Below, piece after piece: positions 52,354 to 58,597 of a stretch of 64,000 nt of DNA. The DNA comes from JAIVJM01 sp963816985. Its GTDB lineage: Bacteria; Acidobacteriota; Blastocatellia; Pyrinomonadales; Pyrinomonadaceae. The notes under the pieces are model-generated. The model saw only the letters and a program-made list of their open reading frames with translations. It had not been told where the DNA came from and did not search any database. A program made the translations under genes and the position numbers. The DNA is taken from positions 4,030,001-4,094,000 of the forward strand of contig CAWFMF010000004.1 of NCBI GenBank assembly GCA_963816985.1, written 5' to 3'. Positions within the stretch are counted from its first letter, which is position 1. Every line of letters begins with the position of its first letter.

Positions 52354-52428
52354 TGGTGCGCCGTCAGGGACTCGAACCCTGTTCCGTGGTTTAAGAGACC
52401 ACTGCTGCACCCGTTTAGCTTACGGCGC
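52354..52428 (-). tRNA. tRNA-Lys(CTT)
   Basis: Acceptor GCGCCGT/ACGGCGC, anticodon loop CTCTTAA on GTGGT/ACCAC, A73-CCA encoded. Position 8 is A rather than T. Confidence 0.87.
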
Positions 52429-52512
52429 GGGCAAAGATAGAGAGCATCTGACTACGAAGCAGAAGCCCGGAAGCGGAAATTGGACGGACTCGAACCGTCC
52501 GCTTTTTGAAGT
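52429..52512 (-). other. Orphan T-arm, possible tRNA remnant
   Basis: GGACGG TTCGAGT CCGTCC at 52482-52500 is a complete T-arm followed by A, but the few bases upstream to tRNA-Asp leave no room for a 5' half. Downstream lies a TCTGC TTCGTAG TCAGA hairpin resembling an anticodon arm. This is either a decayed tRNA or a permuted form. Confidence 0.55.
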
Positions 52513-52587
52513 TGGCGGGATTGACGAGACTCGAACTCGCACCTTCCTGATCGACAATCAGGCGCACAGCCTTTGTGCTTCAATCCC
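52513..52587 (-). tRNA. tRNA-Asp(GTC)
   Basis: Acceptor GGGATTG/CAATCCC, anticodon loop TTGTCGA on CCTGA/TCAGG, G73-CCA encoded as expected for Asp. Position 8 is A. Confidence 0.9.
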
Positions 52588-52600
52588 TCAAACGTCCGAG

Positions 52601-52672
52601 GTTGGTCGGCGGGACTCGAACCCGCATCTCTGCATGCACAGTGCAGCGCTCAGCCCTTGAGCCACGACCAAC
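52601..52672 (-). tRNA. tRNA-His(GTG)
   Basis: Anticodon loop CTGTGCA on CTGCA/TGCAG. The acceptor has eight pairs, GTTGGTCG/CGACCAAC, giving the G-1:C73 pair diagnostic of His. Confidence 0.94.
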
Positions 52673-52680
52673 ATGAGAGA

Positions 52681-52763
52681 CAGGGATGGCGGGGCTCGAA
52701 CCCGCAAGCCGCGTCGGCGCTTGATTGAAAGTCAAGCCGCTTTGTCCTTTTGCATACATCCCC
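52681..52763 (-). tRNA. tRNA with Glu anticodon (TTC) and class II-like variable arm
   Basis: Acceptor GGGGATG/CATCCCT, anticodon stem CTTGA/TCAAG with loop CTTTCAA, so it reads GAA. The variable region is 14 bases and forms a GCCG-ACG-CGGC hairpin, as in Leu, Ser or Tyr tRNAs. Bacterial tRNA-Glu is class I, so its charging identity is unclear. Confidence 0.8.
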
Positions 52764-52850
52764 AAGAGCCGTGAACCGTGACAGGTAAACGGTGACAAGT
52801 AAGAACTGTCTTTCTCCTGTCACCGTTTACGGTTGACGGTTCACGGCTTT
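52764..52850. repeat. Word-repeat hairpin between tRNA-Glu and tRNA-Trp
   Basis: AAGAGCCGTGAACCGTGACA and following bases pair with 52819-52850. It shares words with 49617-49694. Confidence 0.78.
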
Positions 52851-52852
52851 AT

Positions 52853-52943
52853 TGGCAGGGGCGGCCCGATTCGAACAGGCAGGTATCCCTTTGACAGGAT
52901 GCGGGGTTGGAACCCGGTGCATTGCCGTTAATGCTACGCCCCC
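52853..52943 (-). tRNA. tRNA-Trp(CCA) with long variable arm
   Basis: The acceptor end CGCCCCT-G73-CCA is Trp-like and the anticodon loop is TTCCAAC. A 20-base variable region (with an ATCC/GGAT hairpin) separates anticodon and T-arms, whereas Trp tRNAs are normally class I. CCA is encoded. Confidence 0.82.
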
Positions 52944-52957
52944 AGAGTTGAAGAAAG

Positions 52958-53032
52958 TGCGCGTGGAAAGAGTCGAACTTTCAACCGAGCAAGGTTTAAG
53001 CTTGCCGCCTCTGCCAGTTGGGCTACACGCGC
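52958..53032 (-). tRNA. tRNA with Leu anticodon (TAA), class I body
   Basis: Acceptor GCGCGTG/CACGCGC, anticodon loop CTTAAAC on GCAAG/CTTGC. The variable region is only six bases, while bacterial Leu tRNAs carry a long arm. No CCA. Confidence 0.85.
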
Positions 53033-53038
53033 GAAGAG

Positions 53039-53112
53039 TGCGGGAGGTGAGAGTCGAACTCACAAGAGCCGCGTTTTGAGTGCGGCATGTCTGCCGTTTG
53101 CATCACTCCCGC
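53039..53112 (-). tRNA. tRNA with Leu anticodon (CAA), Gly-like class I body
   Basis: Acceptor GCGGGAG/CTCCCGC and D-stem ATG/CAT are those of tRNA-Gly(TCC) at 52007, but the loop is CTCAAAA (CAA). The anticodon stem CCGCA/CGCGG has one A-C mismatch. The variable region is five bases. It looks like a Gly tRNA with a changed anticodon arm. Confidence 0.82.
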
Positions 53113-53123
53113 CGACAGGCGAA

Positions 53124-53209
53124 TGCTGGAGGAGGGAATCGAACCCTCAATGAGCCAAAGGCTCACGACGACCTCAGCGCCGTGCGTCTGCCTGTTCCGC
53201 CACCCCAGC
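53124..53209 (-). tRNA. tRNA-Leu(GAG), class II
   Basis: Acceptor GCTGGGG/CTCCAGC, anticodon loop CTGAGGT, variable arm TGAGCCTTTGGCTCAT. A normal class II leucine tRNA, the only one in the array. Confidence 0.93.
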
Positions 53210-53221
53210 CCGTAAAGCGAA

Positions 53222-53295
53222 TCCCGACGGAGAGACTCGAACTCTCAACCTCTTGTTCCTAAGACAAGCGCCTTTGCCAATTAGGCTACGTCGGG
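53222..53295 (-). tRNA. tRNA with Leu anticodon (TAG), Pro-like class I body
   Basis: Acceptor CCCGACG/CGTCGGG has C1-G72 and A73, as in Pro. The loop CTTAGGA differs from that of the array's tRNA-Pro (CTTGGGA) by one base. The variable region is five bases. It could insert proline at CUA codons if ProRS accepts it. Confidence 0.82.
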
Positions 53296-53324
53296 GAAGT
53301 TTGAAAATCGTCTGCCTTCAAAGA

Positions 53325-53395
53325 CTCCGGGAGAAGGATTTGAACCTCCATCGCCTGATCCAAAGTCAGGAGTCCTGCCGTTGGACGATCCCGGA
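53325..53395 (-). tRNA. tRNA-Gln(TTG)
   Basis: Acceptor TCCGGGA/TCCCGGA, anticodon loop CTTTGGA on CCTGA/TCAGG, D-stem GTCC/GGAC, discriminator G. No CCA. Confidence 0.92.
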
Positions 53396-53405
53396 AGAGC
53401 CTCGA

Positions 53406-53480
53406 TGAACCCGGCACGACTCGAACGTGCGACCTCAGCCTCCGCAGGGCTGCGCTCTAATTCCACTGAGCTACGGGTCC
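53406..53480 (-). tRNA. tRNA-Arg(GCG)
   Basis: Acceptor GGACCCG/CGGGTTC, anticodon loop CTGCGGA on CAGCC/GGCTG. Most bacteria use ACG (inosine) for these codons, so a GCG anticodon is unusual. Confidence 0.88.
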
Positions 53481-53485
53481 CGAAG

Positions 53486-53569
53486 CGGAGGCGGTGCGAC
53501 TCGAACGCACAAGGGATTTCTCCCAACGGTTTAGCAGACCGCTGCACTAACCATTTATGCGACACCTCC
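53486..53569 (-). tRNA. tRNA-Ser(GCT), class II
   Basis: Acceptor GGAGGTG/CGCCTCC, anticodon loop CTGCTAA, variable arm TGGGAGAAATCCCTT, discriminator G. A regular Ser tRNA. Confidence 0.94.
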
Positions 53570-53584
53570 GAAGGCAACGATGAA

Positions 53585-53660
53585 CTCAGAACGATGAACG
53601 ATGAACTCTACAAGACGAAAGCGAAGGCAGTTGTTTTCAGTTCATCGTTCATCGTTCTGA
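53585..53660. repeat. Word-repeat hairpin between the two tRNA-Ser genes
   Basis: CTCAGAACGATGAACGATGA and neighbouring bases pair with 53639-53660. It uses the same words as 49871-49954. Confidence 0.75.
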
Positions 53661-53675
53661 CTTCTGCGTTTCTTT

Positions 53676-53762
53676 TGGCGGAAGGTGCGAGAGTCGAACT
53701 CGCAGGAGTTTAAGGCTCCGACAGTTTTCGGGACTGCTTGGCATGCCCGTGCCCAACCTTCC
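53676..53762 (-). tRNA. tRNA-Ser(CGA) with C33
   Basis: Acceptor GGAAGGT/ACCTTCC, class II variable arm with GGAG/CTCC stem, G73-CCA encoded. The anticodon loop CCCGAAA has C at position 33 instead of T. Confidence 0.83.
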
Positions 53763-53773
53763 AAGTCCGCGGA

Positions 53774-53855
53774 TGCGCCAGGAGGGAGTCGAACCCCCAC
53801 GCTTCAAGAGCCACAGCTTTACAGACTGCTGCCGTACCGGTTCGGCGTCTGGCGC
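53774..53855 (-). tRNA. tRNA-Tyr(GTA), class II
   Basis: Acceptor GCGCCAG/CTGGCGC, anticodon loop CTGTAAA on GCAGT/GCTGT, a normal bacterial Tyr variable arm, A73. It is the first tRNA of the array. Confidence 0.93.
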
Positions 53856-53976
53856 GGATAAAATTTCTCTCGCGGCGGGTGCGGGCGTCCCGCGCGGCGT
53901 GTTAAAAAATAGATGAAGGCAGAGGGCGCGGCCCCGAACAGTCCGTAGACACACTTCGGGGCACACCTCTCCCGAA

Positions 53977-54023
53977 GGCGCGTGAACCCTCTGACTCTCG
54001 CGAAGCTCGCGGGTTCACGCGCC
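53977..54023 (-). promoter_or_regulatory. 13-base inverted repeat upstream of the tRNA array
   Basis: GGCGCGTGAACCC (53977-53989) and its complement (54011-54023) flank a 21-base loop, between the terminator at 54082 and tRNA-Tyr. It is a candidate operator or transcript leader structure; no clear promoter is visible beside it. Confidence 0.5.
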
Positions 54024-54081
54024 ACCATATCGAAGGCCCTCGGCCTTCATCTCTCACAAGGTACTTCGGTTTTCAAACAAC

Positions 54082-54130
54082 AAAAAAGAGCGGGTCTTGT
54101 GGCTTCTCCAACCGAGAAGCCGACCCGCTC
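54082..54130 (-). terminator. Strong rho-independent terminator after the 70-aa gene
   Basis: On the minus strand GAGCGGGTC pairs with GACCCGCTC, with an inner GGCTTCTC/GAGAAGCC stem, followed by six T residues. It would stop most transcription before the tRNA array. Confidence 0.85.
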
Positions 54131-54189
54131 ACCTGCGTCTCTACGATTTTCCGAGAGATTCGGGAGCGGGAAGGCCGCTCCCGCTGAGA

Positions 54190-54402
54190 TCAATCCTGAT
54201 TGTCGCTCCGACCGCCGAACAGTGCGCGTTCGAGTCTCGCCTCAATCCTCTGGACGAGAAGGCCGCCGACCGTATCCGAAGGTAAGTAATTCAGACAGGG
54301 CGAACCCTCGACGACCGCGCCGTATTTCCGGGCGGACGGCTGCCAGACGAGCGCCGTGGCGCCCGTGCCGGTGGGTTGCATTGTTATCGAGTTCGTCAAC
54401 AT
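54190..54402 (-). CDS. 70-aa protein at the head of the tRNA region
   Basis: The ATG at 54402 (MLTNSITMQPTGTGATALVW) follows GAAGGAAGG. The protein has a central hydrophobic stretch and an amphipathic end (RIEARLERALF). I do not recognise it. A near-consensus promoter lies 55 bases upstream and a strong terminator 60 bases downstream, so it forms its own short transcript. Confidence 0.6.
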   Translation of the reverse strand: MLTNSITMQPTGTGATALVWQPSARKYGAVVEGSPCLNYLPSDTVGGLLVQRIEARLERALFGGRSDNQD

Positions 54403-54457
54403 CTGAATTTTACCTTCCTTCACAGTCCGGCTCGCACACCTGGCGAGCGACGACGTA

Positions 54458-54487
54458 TGTATACGGCAGACCACTTTGTCTTGTCAA
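54458..54487 (-). promoter_or_regulatory. Near-consensus sigma70 promoter
   Basis: On the minus strand a perfect TTGACA (54482-54487) and TATACA (54458-54463) are 18 bases apart. It is among the best promoters in the window and drives the 70-aa gene toward the tRNA array. Confidence 0.78.
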
Positions 54488-54543
54488 GCACTTTTTTCTA
54501 AGCCGTTGAAATTTTTTGATTCGGCGGCAATCCCGCGCCTCGT

Positions 54544-54891
54544 TCACGAGTTCCAGAACTCGCTGGTGATAATCCGCCGCGCCTCTTCGAAGCTCACTTC
54601 GCCTCTGATGAGCTTGGAGCCGAGCGTGTCTTCCGCGCCGTCCGTCCCGGCGGTCGTCCGCATGGCGGCCTGTTCGGGGGTGATGCCCGCGTCTTCCAGA
54701 CGGCGCGCGCCGGCGGCGTCGAAGCAGCGGGCACGGAGCCAGTCTTCCACCTCTTCCGCGTCGTCGAACCCCTCGTCGAGCCACTCGCGCGCGACCACGA
54801 ACGCCGCGCGCCCCCCGGTCGCCTGCGGGCCGGAGCGTTCGAGGACGGCGGCGATGTCTCTCACTAACTCTTCGTCTCTGTCACTCTGCAC
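54544..54891 (-). CDS. Small acidic helical protein of unknown function
   Basis: A 115-residue protein, probably from GTG 54891, with GAGGAG ten bases upstream. Segments FVVAREWLDEGFDDAEEVEDW and RRLEDAGITPEQAAMRTTAG suggest a helical, acidic fold. The longer frame to 55026 has no start support. I do not recognise the family. It lies just upstream of the promoter of the 70-aa gene, on the same strand, and may belong to the array region. Confidence 0.6.
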   Translation of the reverse strand: MQSDRDEELVRDIAAVLERSGPQATGGRAAFVVAREWLDEGFDDAEEVEDWLRARCFDAAGARRLEDAGITPEQAAMRTTAGTDGAEDTLGSKLIRGEVSFEEARRIITSEFWNS

Positions 54892-55076
54892 GTCGTACAG
54901 TCTCCTCGCGGCGGGCGGATTTGGAAGTAATCTACAGCGGAAAGTGTCCGCCGCAAAGTCGCATGGGCGGCGCGCGGGGAAGTCTTCGCGTGCGGTTGTC
55001 TTAAAGTTTGAGACGGGGTAAAACATCCGTATCGAGCCGCGCCCGCGAAGACGGCTGGCGGCACTTTCCGCCTCTG

Positions 55077-55727
55077 ATGAAGAAGATGAAAAGCACGACC
55101 ATCGTCGCCGTCGGCGGCTTCACGTCGAACTCCGGCAAAACGACTCTCATGTGCGAGCTGCTGCGCGCCTTGCACGGCTGGGAGGCGATTAAGATGACGC
55201 GCGGGCACTACCGCTCCTGCGGCAGAGACCCGCACGCCTGCTGCGTCAGCGACCTGCTCGGCGAAGAGCCCGTCATCCGTTCGGGCCGCGCGGAGACTTT
55301 CGCGGAGGGCAAAGACACGGGCCGCTACTGGGACGCCGGGGCGTCTAACGTCCACTGGGCCGTCGTCACGGACGAGCAGGTCGGCCCGGCCATTAAGACG
55401 GTGCTCGGACTCGTCGAGTCGCCGGGCGTTCTGATTGAGGGGAACAGCTTTCTCAAGTTCGTGGAAGCGGATTTCACCGTCATGGTCGCGCGCCCCGACG
55501 AGCCGAAAATCAAGCCCTCCGCCCGCCGCGCGCTCGCGCAAACCTCCGCCCTCTATCTTTCGAGCGAAGTGGATGAGACGGAAGCCGCGGGCGTCGAAGG
55601 TTTCGACGGATGGCGAGAGCGGACGGGCCTCGGCGAAGCGCTCAAGGGTCTCCCAATCTACACGCCCGCCAGTCTCGGAGCCCTCATCGGTCGGATTAAA
55701 TCAATCGGCGCGGGTGTGACCGTCTGA
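55077..55727 (+). CDS. MobB-like P-loop protein (molybdopterin cofactor)
   Basis: A protein of about 216 residues with a P-loop in IVAVGGFTSNSGKTTLMCEL, the class used by MobB and related GTPases. A Cys-rich motif (HYRSCGRDPHACCVSD) follows, and further on GLVESPGVLIEGNSFLKFV. MobB assists guanine nucleotide attachment to molybdopterin. The MOSC-domain gene 28 bases downstream supports a molybdenum-cofactor role. The Cys motif is not typical of MobB, so another metal-linked GTPase is possible. Confidence 0.7.
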   Translation: MKKMKSTTIVAVGGFTSNSGKTTLMCELLRALHGWEAIKMTRGHYRSCGRDPHACCVSDLLGEEPVIRSGRAETFAEGKDTGRYWDAGASNVHWAVVTDEQVGPAIKTVLGLVESPGVLIEGNSFLKFVEADFTVMVARPDEPKIKPSARRALAQTSALYLSSEVDETEAAGVEGFDGWRERTGLGEALKGLPIYTPASLGALIGRIKSIGAGVTV

Positions 55728-55755
55728 CGAGTCCTTCGTCGAACGTGAAGGCGAG

Positions 55756-56232
55756 ATGAACGGACGAATCTTTCAACTCAACAGTTCCGACGGCGGCGTG
55801 CCGAAGCTGGCGGTGCGTGAGGCTTATCTCACGACGACCGGGCTCGAAGGCGACCGTCAGAGGAACAGGCGTTACCACGGCGGCCCGGAGCGCGCGCTGT
55901 GCCTCTACGCGCTCGAACGTATCCTCCAGTTGCAGACCGAGGGCCACCCCATCTTCCCCGGCTCCGTCGGCGAGAACGTGACGGTGGCCGGCCTCGACTG
56001 GGCCGCGCTCAAGCCCGGCGCGCGCCTCGCGCTCGGCGAAGAGGTGGTCGTCGAGATCAGCAGCTACACGTCCCCCTGCCGCCACATCGCCCAGTCGTTC
56101 ATCGAAGGCGGCTTCGGGCGCATCCAACAGAAAACGCACCCCGGCGACTCGCGCCTCTACGCACGCGTCCTCCAGACCGGACGCCTCGCCGTCGGCCAGC
56201 CCGTCCGCCTCCTCAACGGCGAAGCGGCTTGA
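55756..56232 (+). CDS. MOSC-domain protein
   Basis: A 158-residue single MOSC domain: GLEGDRQRNRRYHGGPERALCLY at the centre and FPGSVGENVTVAGLDW, with the Cys in SSYTSPCRHIAQSF. MOSC proteins (YiiM/MoSC type) bind molybdenum cofactor or transfer sulfur to it via this Cys. It is co-directional with the MobB-like gene and probably in one transcript. Confidence 0.88.
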   Translation: MNGRIFQLNSSDGGVPKLAVREAYLTTTGLEGDRQRNRRYHGGPERALCLYALERILQLQTEGHPIFPGSVGENVTVAGLDWAALKPGARLALGEEVVVEISSYTSPCRHIAQSFIEGGFGRIQQKTHPGDSRLYARVLQTGRLAVGQPVRLLNGEAA

Positions 56233-56274
56233 AGGCTCCGGCCAAATGCGTTAACGGTTCAAAACGAGAAGCGA

Positions 56275-57573
56275 CTAGCGGCTGGCCTTGATGTCGTAGG
56301 CCCATAACGTTCCGAGGTCGCGAATGTAAAGCCGCCCGTTAGCAATCACCGGGTAGGCAAACGACATCTCCGCAAACTGCCCGGCCTGTTTATGCTTCGG
56401 CTGAGACGGCGGGGTGAAGCGACCCTTTTCGCGATAGGCTTCGGGGGTCGCCTCCGCCAAGACGACATCTCCATTCACGCCGTGAAGGAACAGAAGCCCG
56501 TCGGCGGAAGCGACCGACGCCCAGCCGACCTCGGTTTGCCATTTCACCTTCCCCGTCGCGAACTCGACCGCGACCAGCTTCTGCCCCACTTCCGTGCCGT
56601 AAAGATATTCGCCGACCACCACCGCGCCGCCGATGCCGTTCGGCAGCCCGCGCTCGAAGTAGACCTGCTCGGCGGCGACTCCGTTGCCGTCCGCCTTTAA
56701 GCGGACGAGTCCGCCGCCGACGCCGAGGGCTCCGCCGTATACATACTCGCCACGCGCGACCGGCGTGAAATACTGCGCCGGCCCCTTGGCGACATCCTTG
56801 TATCGCCAGAGGAACTGGCCGGTCTTCGCATCAACTCCGACCTGACCCTTGCTCAAAAGCTGCACGTACTGTTTGCGCCCGCCCCCTTCGACGACAATCG
56901 CCGACGCGTAACCCGCCGGGTCGCCGCCCGGCACCGCCGATTTCCAGATGACCGCGCCCGTCTTTTTGTTCAGCGCCACCATCGTGGCCTCCGCGCCGCC
57001 GGGGGTGACGACCACCACGTCGCCGTCAACCAACGGCGACTCGGCGTAGGCCCACTCGCCCGGCTGGCCGCCGAACTCTTTGCGGATGCTCTTCTGCCAG
57101 CGAATCTTGCCGCTCCTGGTTTCGAGGCAGGCGAGGTCGCCGTCCGAGCCGAGCGCGTAGATGAAGTCCCCGTCAACGGTCGGAGTGGAACGGGCCTTCG
57201 GGTAAGAAGGGTTCTGGGCCGGGTTGCCGACGTTGCCGACGCGCGTCGTCCAGATGGTCTTCCCATCCTTCGTCGAGAGAGCCTGAACGAACTCGTTCTC
57301 CATGCCACGGTTGCTCATCAGGTAGATGCGCGTCCCGACGACCGAAGGGGTCGAATAGCCGTCCCCGATGTCGTTCACCTGCCAGAGCAGTTTCGGCCCC
57401 TCCTTCGGCCATTGCTTAAGGAGGCCGCGCTCCTGAGATACCCCGCTACGTTCCGGGCCTCGCCACTGTGGCCAGTCGGAAGTCGAAGCAGCCGTGTTGA
57501 CGAACCCCGTCGCGGACACGACCGAGAAGCACACACACAGCGCTCCAATGGTAGTTAGTAATCGTGACTTCAC
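56275..57573 (-). CDS. Secreted PQQ-like beta-propeller protein
   Basis: A 432-residue protein with a signal peptide (LCVCFSVVSATGF) and the opening SDWPQWRGPERSGVSQERG common in planctomycete and acidobacterial propellers. Repeated blades follow: LLWQVNDIGDGYSTPSVVG, TIWTTRVGNVG, KIRWQKSIRKEFGG, VIWKSAVPGGDPAG and GKVKWQTEVGWAS. The catalytic residues and disulfide of quinoprotein dehydrogenases are not evident, so it is more likely a binding or structural propeller. Confidence 0.87.
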   Translation of the reverse strand: MKSRLLTTIGALCVCFSVVSATGFVNTAASTSDWPQWRGPERSGVSQERGLLKQWPKEGPKLLWQVNDIGDGYSTPSVVGTRIYLMSNRGMENEFVQALSTKDGKTIWTTRVGNVGNPAQNPSYPKARSTPTVDGDFIYALGSDGDLACLETRSGKIRWQKSIRKEFGGQPGEWAYAESPLVDGDVVVVTPGGAEATMVALNKKTGAVIWKSAVPGGDPAGYASAIVVEGGGRKQYVQLLSKGQVGVDAKTGQFLWRYKDVAKGPAQYFTPVARGEYVYGGALGVGGGLVRLKADGNGVAAEQVYFERGLPNGIGGAVVVGEYLYGTEVGQKLVAVEFATGKVKWQTEVGWASVASADGLLFLHGVNGDVVLAEATPEAYREKGRFTPPSQPKHKQAGQFAEMSFAYPVIANGRLYIRDLGTLWAYDIKASR

Positions 57574-57749
57574 ACACTTCTCCTTCCGACTGTCGTAACA
57601 GCATCCGGGCGTTGCCGCCCTCCACTACTACGAACAGTTGGAAGAGATGTTTCGTCACTCCTTCGCCCGACGACTGCCTCGGCTCCGTAGCGGCAGCGTC
57701 ATACGATATGACCTGCTTCCGATGTATGGTGTGGTACTGAAAAGCAAAA

Positions 57750-57775
57750 GAGGAGCACGATATTCCGTGCTCCTC
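57750..57775. terminator. Hairpin beside the tRNA remnant
   Basis: GAGGAGCACG and CGTGCTCCTC pair around a short loop. The place relative to the tRNA fragment mirrors that of the terminator beside the intact tRNA-Arg. Confidence 0.6.
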
Positions 57776-57782
57776 ATCTGTC

Positions 57783-57812
57783 ATACACCCGGTAGGGCTC
57801 GAACTTGCGTGG
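57783..57812 (-). repeat. 3' end remnant of a tRNA-Arg-like gene
   Basis: On the minus strand AAGTTCGAGCCCTACCGGGTGTAT resembles the last ~24 bases of tRNA-Arg(TCG) at 58478-58551 (TTCGAGTCGAACCGGGTGTAT), with some changes. The 5' three quarters of the tRNA are missing. It could be the second copy made by an integration event into the tRNA gene. Confidence 0.55.
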
Positions 57813-57818
57813 GTCATT

Positions 57819-58229
57819 CTATACTTGCTGAGTTCTTCGCAAATGAGTACGCATTCGGTGACAGTTCGCGCAAACTACATCGCACTTTGCTATCTCAGCT
57901 AATAACATCTTCTTCGTATAAAGTATAAATCTGCCGACATGATCCACTTTATTTGTGCCTTCGCGGTGATCAAAGTCCATAATGAAAGGAGGATATTGAA
58001 TCCCACAATCTTGACACGGCTTCGCTTTAGCCTCTTGTAGTATTAACCTGAGTCGCTGTCTACACCTTTCATTCCGCTCGTAGTAGCTCGTCTTATTGTT
58101 TTGATAGTGTTTTCTAGCATATTCGCGTTGACACTCTTTACAAAATTGCTGAAATCTACCCTTTCCTTTGGAGCCAAAAGACGAGATGGCTAGTGTTCGT
58201 TGACATGAGCCACTACATTTCTTTTTCAT
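57819..58229 (-). CDS. Small HNH endonuclease
   Basis: A 136-residue protein beginning MKKKCSGSCQRTLAISSFG. Cysteines in KCSGSCQ and FCKECQREYARKHYQ make a zinc knuckle. The nuclease part is PCQDCGIQYPPFIMDFDHREGTNK and VCANCHRMRTHLRR, the phage-type HNH pattern. Base composition is clearly more A+T-rich than the surroundings, and it sits between a tRNA remnant and an intact tRNA gene, so it is probably acquired DNA. Confidence 0.85.
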   Translation of the reverse strand: MKKKCSGSCQRTLAISSFGSKGKGRFQQFCKECQREYARKHYQNNKTSYYERNERCRQRLRLILQEAKAKPCQDCGIQYPPFIMDFDHREGTNKVDHVGRFILYTKKMLLAEIAKCDVVCANCHRMRTHLRRTQQV

Positions 58230-58240
58230 ATGTGCATAAT

Positions 58241-58434
58241 AGCAATCGGCACTTATAGCGATTTGCACTTGTGTGCGACCGGGTTCGGGTCAGAACCGCC
58301 TGCGGTAGCGGGCGGGTAGTGCACGCGATACCCGCCCGCTACCGCAGGCGGTTCTGACCCGCTGCCCCCCACGCCAGTCGCACCCAAATGCAAGCCGCTC
58401 TAGAATGACGATAACATTCTAAGTGCCGATTGCT
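58241..58434. repeat. Nested inverted repeat of 194 bases
   Basis: Perfect 15-base outer arms (AGCAATCGGCACTTA at 58241-58255 with 58420-58434) and partly matching inner arms enclose a perfect 32-base hairpin (58287-58318 with 58329-58360). The inner hairpin is the same family as 33961-34072. The outer part may be a non-coding miniature element that received the hairpin. Confidence 0.8.
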
Positions 58435-58446
58435 GTCCCATAAAAC

Positions 58447-58476
58447 TAAAAGGGCACGAACTTTCGTGCCCTTTTT
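58447..58476. terminator. Bidirectional terminator after tRNA-Arg
   Basis: AAAGGGCACGAA pairs with TTCGTGCCCTTT with A- and T-runs at both ends, immediately after the tRNA-Arg gene on the minus strand. Confidence 0.85.
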
Positions 58477-58477
58477 A

Positions 58478-58551
58478 TACACCCGGTTCGACTCGAACGA
58501 ACGGCCTTCTGATTCGAAGTCAGACGCTCTATCCAACTGAGCTACGGGTGC
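58478..58551 (-). tRNA. tRNA-Arg(TCG)
   Basis: Acceptor GCACCCG/CGGGTGT, D-arm GCTC/GAGC, anticodon loop CTTCGAA on TCTGA/TCAGA, T-arm GTTCG/CGAAC. No CCA. It is a solitary gene outside the array with its own terminator. Confidence 0.94.
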
Positions 58552-58597
58552 GTGTCTTTCGTCCGTAAGTAAGCATAGCAAGAGATACAGGCGTTGT

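Larger units (their letters stand above)
46505..53855 (-). other. tRNA array - HNH - Ro60 - Y RNA locus
   Basis: All parts are on the minus strand. In transcription order they are 19 tRNAs (53855-51920), a 38-aa ORF, a 264-aa unknown, an HNH nuclease, 11 tRNAs (50118-49017), Ro60 and five Y-like RNAs. Spacers between tRNAs are mostly 5-30 bases, with three hairpin repeats in the longest ones. I see no integrase or direct-repeat border within the region. RtcB, often linked to Ro60 elsewhere, is not in this window. Confidence 0.85.

Noticed and set aside
46940..53660. CRISPR array suggested by tandem short repeats near the tRNAs
   Set aside because: The repeats are inverted, of different sequence at each site, and lack regular spacers; there are no cas genes.
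53819..54028. 69-codon minus-strand frame upstream of tRNA-Tyr
   Set aside because: It has no ribosome site, overlaps tRNA-Tyr and an inverted repeat, and has shadow-like composition.
57446..57817. 123-codon minus-strand frame
   Set aside because: It overlaps the propeller gene start in another frame and the tRNA remnant; no start support.
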